This document shows positions 60,505-64,000 of a stretch of DNA of 64,000 bases, one piece after another. Source of the DNA: Prevotella sp. (GTDB lineage Bacteria > Bacteroidota > Bacteroidia > Bacteroidales > Bacteroidaceae). The notes beneath the pieces were generated by a model that saw only the letters and a program-made list of their open reading frames with translations, did not search any database and was not told the DNA's origin. The stretch spans positions 124,001 to 188,000 of the forward strand of contig JALCDQ010000001.1 of assembly GCA_022641735.1 (NCBI GenBank), in the 5' to 3' direction. Positions within the stretch are counted from its first letter, which is position 1. Every line of letters starts with the position of its first letter. The translations under genes were made by a program, and so were the position numbers.

Positions 60505-60664
60505 AAATACCCATTTTTTGGGGTATTTAGATTTATTACTTCTTAATAGGTGGATTTCTACCCATTTAAGTGTTTGTAGGTGATTTCATTAATTCCGTAA
60601 ATTCTACGGATTTAAGACTTTGCCAAAACAGGATTCCGTTCTGATAGGTGGATTTCCACCTATC
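60505..60664. promoter_or_regulatory. Palindrome-rich intergenic region between integrase 3' end and the S24-like gene start
   Basis: AAATACCC-8-GGGTATTT; CCGTA-aattc-TACGG; GATAGGTGGA-TT-TCCACCTATC; TAGGTGGATTTC present twice. Confidence 0.6.
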
Positions 60665-60668
60665 ACCA

Positions 60669-62084
60669 TTATATCGCTTCATGATGATTACTTTTTAATT
60701 TTCTGGCTGTGCTCATCGCCACTTCATCGTTGCCTGTGCGTATATAATGCTCAAACACTATCTCGCTGCTGTGCCCGGATATTTTCATTATCTCCCTGTT
60801 GGTAAGTATGTGCTTATTGTACAGGCACGTGATACCAGAACGGCGTGCGCTGTGCCCTGTGATAATATCCCACTTCGGGCGTGATGGCTGTCCCTTCTCG
60901 TTCCTTTTAAATAGGTCTGCGCCATCGTGGTACTCTCTGTATCTCTGTTCACTTCTTCGCTCTGCTGCTGTTAGTATAGTGGTAAACATTTCATTAAGTG
61001 ATGGAACGTTATCGGATAACTGCTTCATTATATCTTTTAGATACCTGTTAAAACTCTGTAAAGGTATATCGGAAATGTGTGGGAAATTATAGCCATACTT
61101 CTTGCAAATCGTTTCCATCCTGTCATCATAAAAAGGGATGACAACACTTGAACCTGTCTTTTGCTGTACTAAGCGACAACAGGGCGTGCCATCCTCAAGA
61201 GGCTCTGCAAAGTTATCTTTATACAGGCTCATATAATCGCTATATCTCTGGCATAACAACGTGCCGAGTACAAACATATCACGTGTGCGCTCTCTCTCGC
61301 CTGTCAGTGGCATATCATACAGGGCTTGCAGTTCTTCTTCGTTTAGGTACGTTGCTGCTCTCATCTGCTCATCTTTCACCTTGCGTTCCTTCCAGACTTT
61401 CAAAGAAACGGCGTTATGGTTGAGTCCTTCCTCTGCTGCTGCATTACATAACTTGCGAAAGCAAATGACGTACTTCGTAATCGTCTTGCTCATCAAGCCC
61501 CTTTTGTTCTCCAGATACTTGCTAAAACCATCCGCCACCTTCTTATCTATTCCATCAAAGGTTAAGTGCTTACCCTTGCAAAAGTCTGTCAGATACCGAC
61601 CGAATTCACGCCAGACTTTAAGACTGCCTGCGCTGTATCTCTTATCTGCGCCGTGTCTTATATCGCCGTTGCTGATACCTTCATAAAACTCACGATAGTA
61701 GTTAAGAACGGAAAGACGTTCTTTTAGTTGCTCTTGCTCTGCCTTGATACGTTCCTTCTCCTGCTGCTCTCTGGCTTCCTTATACGCTATGTTAGCGACT
61801 ACGTTGTTAATCGCCTGCTTGTCATATACGCCCGTATCTATTAGATTATCCACTGCATCACGGATGGCAAAGAGTTTCTTGAACAACTCACCATTGGCAC
61901 GCTGATACTTGTCATTGATAGTATTACCAATTACCTTTGCTCTCCACATATCCGAGTCGCTTGTCTTGAGTAATGTATTAACCATGATATTAAGTGCCTT
62001 CCGGCTCTCAGTTTTGCGCCGTTGAATACGAATGTATATTGAGGCTTCTCCGCTTTTTTCTGATAAAATGAAAAACTTTGCCAT
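60669..62084 (-). CDS. Tyrosine recombinase/integrase
   Basis: SAM-like N-terminus, LCQRYSDYMSL, HSARRSGITCLYNKHILTNREIMKISGHSSEIVFEHYIR. Confidence 0.95.
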   Translation of the reverse strand: MAKFFILSEKSGEASIYIRIQRRKTESRKALNIMVNTLLKTSDSDMWRAKVIGNTINDKYQRANGELFKKLFAIRDAVDNLIDTGVYDKQAINNVVANIAYKEAREQQEKERIKAEQEQLKERLSVLNYYREFYEGISNGDIRHGADKRYSAGSLKVWREFGRYLTDFCKGKHLTFDGIDKKVADGFSKYLENKRGLMSKTITKYVICFRKLCNAAAEEGLNHNAVSLKVWKERKVKDEQMRAATYLNEEELQALYDMPLTGERERTRDMFVLGTLLCQRYSDYMSLYKDNFAEPLEDGTPCCRLVQQKTGSSVVIPFYDDRMETICKKYGYNFPHISDIPLQSFNRYLKDIMKQLSDNVPSLNEMFTTILTAAERRSEQRYREYHDGADLFKRNEKGQPSRPKWDIITGHSARRSGITCLYNKHILTNREIMKISGHSSEIVFEHYIRTGNDEVAMSTARKLKSNHHEAI

Positions 62085-62135
62085 AACTTAAAACGTTTAA
62101 TTAATATTACTTTTGCAAAGATACAAAAATATTTC

Positions 62136-62158
62136 TTTATGCTACATTTATGCTACAC
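62136..62158 (+). repeat. Right 23-bp terminal direct repeat
   Basis: TTTATGCTACATTTATGCTACAC, identical to 55271-55293. Confidence 0.9.
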
Positions 62159-62300
62159 TAATTTTATTTCGTTTTATCTTATTTAACAATTAAAATCTTA
62201 ATATGTTGATTATCAATGAATTATGTTTATCTTACTTTTTATCGTAAAACAATTAAAATATAGGAAATTACGTGCGAGTCCCACCCTCCACCCTTAGAGG

Positions 62301-62336
62301 TCCTTGCAAGTTAAATACTCGCAAGGATTTTTCTTT
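62301..62336 (+). terminator. Stranded native tRNA-His terminator
   Basis: TCCTTGC-13 nt-GCAAGGA followed by TTTTTCTTT, just right of attR. Confidence 0.8.
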
Positions 62337-62719
62337 ATACCTCCCATAATTTGCTATTATTAATCCAATGATGTCAAAGAACACATGAAAGCGTCTGTGG
62401 CAGTTTTCTTTTGCTGCCACCTTATTAAGTAGATGCCTCATCCACATAATACAATTGTTTAAGTAGCATACGCGATTGTACTTATCTTCGCTTTCGCCCG
62501 CAAAGATACTAAATCAAAAAGCCTTTTCCAAATTTCAGGGCTCGCCAGATGGGCTTTTCTGACTTCGAGACTGTTAAATATGTTTAAGCAGAAAGAGAAA
62601 AGTCCGTTATCATGCTTCTGCATCATAGGCATAAAAGACATGGCTGCCATTGATGCCGTACACATATTGAATGTGCTTGTGCCTATCTTTGAACTATATA
62701 CATGTAGGCCAATTACCTG

Positions 62720-62782
62720 CTAAAAGGCCGTTAGAAAGAAGGTAAAAGACCATTGTTTACCCCCAAAAAGACCATCTTTTAC
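62720..62782. repeat. Period-22 palindrome array, locus E (2 clear units plus 1 degenerate)
   Basis: CTAAAAGGCCGTTAGAAAG-aag-GTAAAAGACCATTGTTTAC-ccc-CAAAAAGACCATCTTTTAC. Confidence 0.85.
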
Positions 62783-62806
62783 TTTTGAGGGGATAATGCT
62801 TGATAA

Positions 62807-63583
62807 TCAATGCTTTCGCAGATACTCTTCCTTTCCTGGAAAGGTAAGGTCGCCGAAGGCGCCTTGCCCGAATTCAAAAACTACATATTTATTATATGGG
62901 ATGAATTCCTCACCCTCCCTATAGGCTTTGTATTCCTTTGGAGTCATCGCACGATGATAGAGGATAAAACTATACATACCCATACCGACACGCTTATATC
63001 CGATTTCAGTATATTCAGAATGGGAATCTGTTGAAATGGAAATACAACCCAAGTTCTTCAATTTCGCCTTGATATGCTCAAGTTCCTCTTGCGACAAACC
63101 GACAACTTTCATCAAAGAATCTCTTTTTACATTCGCGTCATCCCAATGCTGGGAAATAAGCGTATCATGAGGGGCTTTTACATGGAAAATCGCAATGGTG
63201 TCGTCTTCGAACTCCAAAGTCAGGGTTGATTTGGGAATCAAGGCCTTATGAGTATAAGCCGCAAGAGCATTCAACTCCACTTTGTTGTCCTCATAAAAGC
63301 CCGCCATCTGCTCAGGACTACATTTTTCTGACAGAAAGGAAAACAAGAAAAAGAGGATGTTGAAGATGCCTATTCCAAAGAGAATCCTTTGATTTAGAGT
63401 TCTAAGCCTGCATGATTTGATGAAAATAACTAAAGAGGCTATCACCAAAGGGATAGTAATGAAAAACAATGCAGCCGCGAGAAAGATGATAGTCACGTCT
63501 GTTTTCCATAACGAATATATGAGTATGGTCACCAGAACCATCACGATATACTTCAATAGAAGAATCATTTTATCTTCCTTCAC
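62807..63583 (-). CDS. Hypothetical membrane protein
   Basis: N-terminal TM segments and soluble C-terminal domain. Confidence 0.65.
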   Translation of the reverse strand: MKEDKMILLLKYIVMVLVTILIYSLWKTDVTIIFLAAALFFITIPLVIASLVIFIKSCRLRTLNQRILFGIGIFNILFFLFSFLSEKCSPEQMAGFYEDNKVELNALAAYTHKALIPKSTLTLEFEDDTIAIFHVKAPHDTLISQHWDDANVKRDSLMKVVGLSQEELEHIKAKLKNLGCISISTDSHSEYTEIGYKRVGMGMYSFILYHRAMTPKEYKAYREGEEFIPYNKYVVFEFGQGAFGDLTFPGKEEYLRKH

Positions 63584-63587
63584 CTCT

Positions 63588-64000
63588 TTAAATTCTTATC
63601 AAAGCAGAGCCCGTTGTCGCCTTAGTATAGCCATTTACCTGCACTGCAAAAACTCCATGAGGAAGAGAAGTGAGGTCTATTTGGTAGCTCTGATTGCCCG
63701 AAGCAAAGGATTTTTGCCTGATTTTCTGTCCTCCTAAAGAATAGACAGCCACTGAAAATCCATGTTCTGCAGGCGCATCAAACGTGATATTGACCTGCTG
63801 ATTATCGATGGGAAGGATGGTGACTTTCGTCGGTTGAGTCGTGGAAAGCCCGGGCACATTGCTCAATTCAAGCACTTTTAAGAGGCCTTTATAGACATCT
63901 ATCTGCCCATAACCATATTCATTATTCGGATAAGAGAGCGAAGCATCAGGATGAGAGCAAGTCTCACTGAACACCTCTTTTATCTTTGCAGGCGTCAAAG
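63588..64000 (-). CDS. C-terminal part of a secreted S8 (subtilisin-like) peptidase with T9SS-like sorting domain; 5' end outside the window
   Basis: MTPAKIKEVFSETCSHPDASLSYPNNEYGYGQIDVYKGL resembles a subtilase end; CTD VAVYSLGGQKIRQKSF ... LPHGVFAVQVNG. Confidence 0.7.
   Translation of the reverse strand, partial: LTPAKIKEVFSETCSHPDASLSYPNNEYGYGQIDVYKGLLKVLELSNVPGLSTTQPTKVTILPIDNQQVNITFDAPAEHGFSVAVYSLGGQKIRQKSFASGNQSYQIDLTSLPHGVFAVQVNGYTKATTGSALIRI

Larger units (their letters stand above)
55189..62294. mobile_element. Integrative element inserted in the 3' end of tRNA-His
   Basis: Direct repeat CGAGTCCCACCCTCCACCCT at 55189-55208 and 62275-62294; tyrosine integrase next to the right end; replication genes inside. 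Confidence 0.9.

Noticed and set aside
62459-62665. 68-aa minus-strand ORF right of the element
   Set aside because: Begins upstream of a TATCTTTG promoter motif that lies inside the ORF; more likely non-coding sequence with a promoter/leader fragment.

Overview
This 64 kb window looks like a chromosomal segment from a Bacteroidales/Prevotella-like genome. It has TAnnTTTG-type promoters, TonB/BtuG, a T9SS-like C-terminus, and the rlmN-DUF4837-pdxA-flippase-sigma54 activator-lptE-secG gene order. Most of it is housekeeping: thrS, def, ruvX, murB, pheS, a B12-riboswitch uptake operon, agmatine-to-putrescine genes, rlmN, pdxA and secG. The most interesting accessory part is a ~7.1 kb integrative element (about 55189-62294) in the 3' end of tRNA-His. 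It has 20-bp att repeats, 23-bp arm-type repeats at both ends, a tyrosine integrase, an excisionase-like HTH protein, a RepA-like ATPase and a CHC2 primase. An 11-copy GGAAAC cluster between ATPase and primase looks like an iteron origin. The element also carries two tandem stand-alone S24/LexA-like proteins with no HTH and Cys at the usual Ser position. It appears to supply a replacement terminator for the tRNA whose native terminator it displaced by 7 kb. No relaxase, capsid or conjugation gene was seen, so the organization resembles a phage satellite or minimal replicating island. Outside the element I found a dispersed family of intergenic arrays made of 19-bp imperfect palindromes with 3-bp spacers (exact 22-bp period) at five loci, always 3' of genes. 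A ~1.5 kb gene-poor region (30.1-31.6 kb) holds a decamer array, a giant hairpin with a third copy, and a dispersed promoter/leader repeat also found before an AAA ATPase gene. All family calls come from reading translations; no searches were run.
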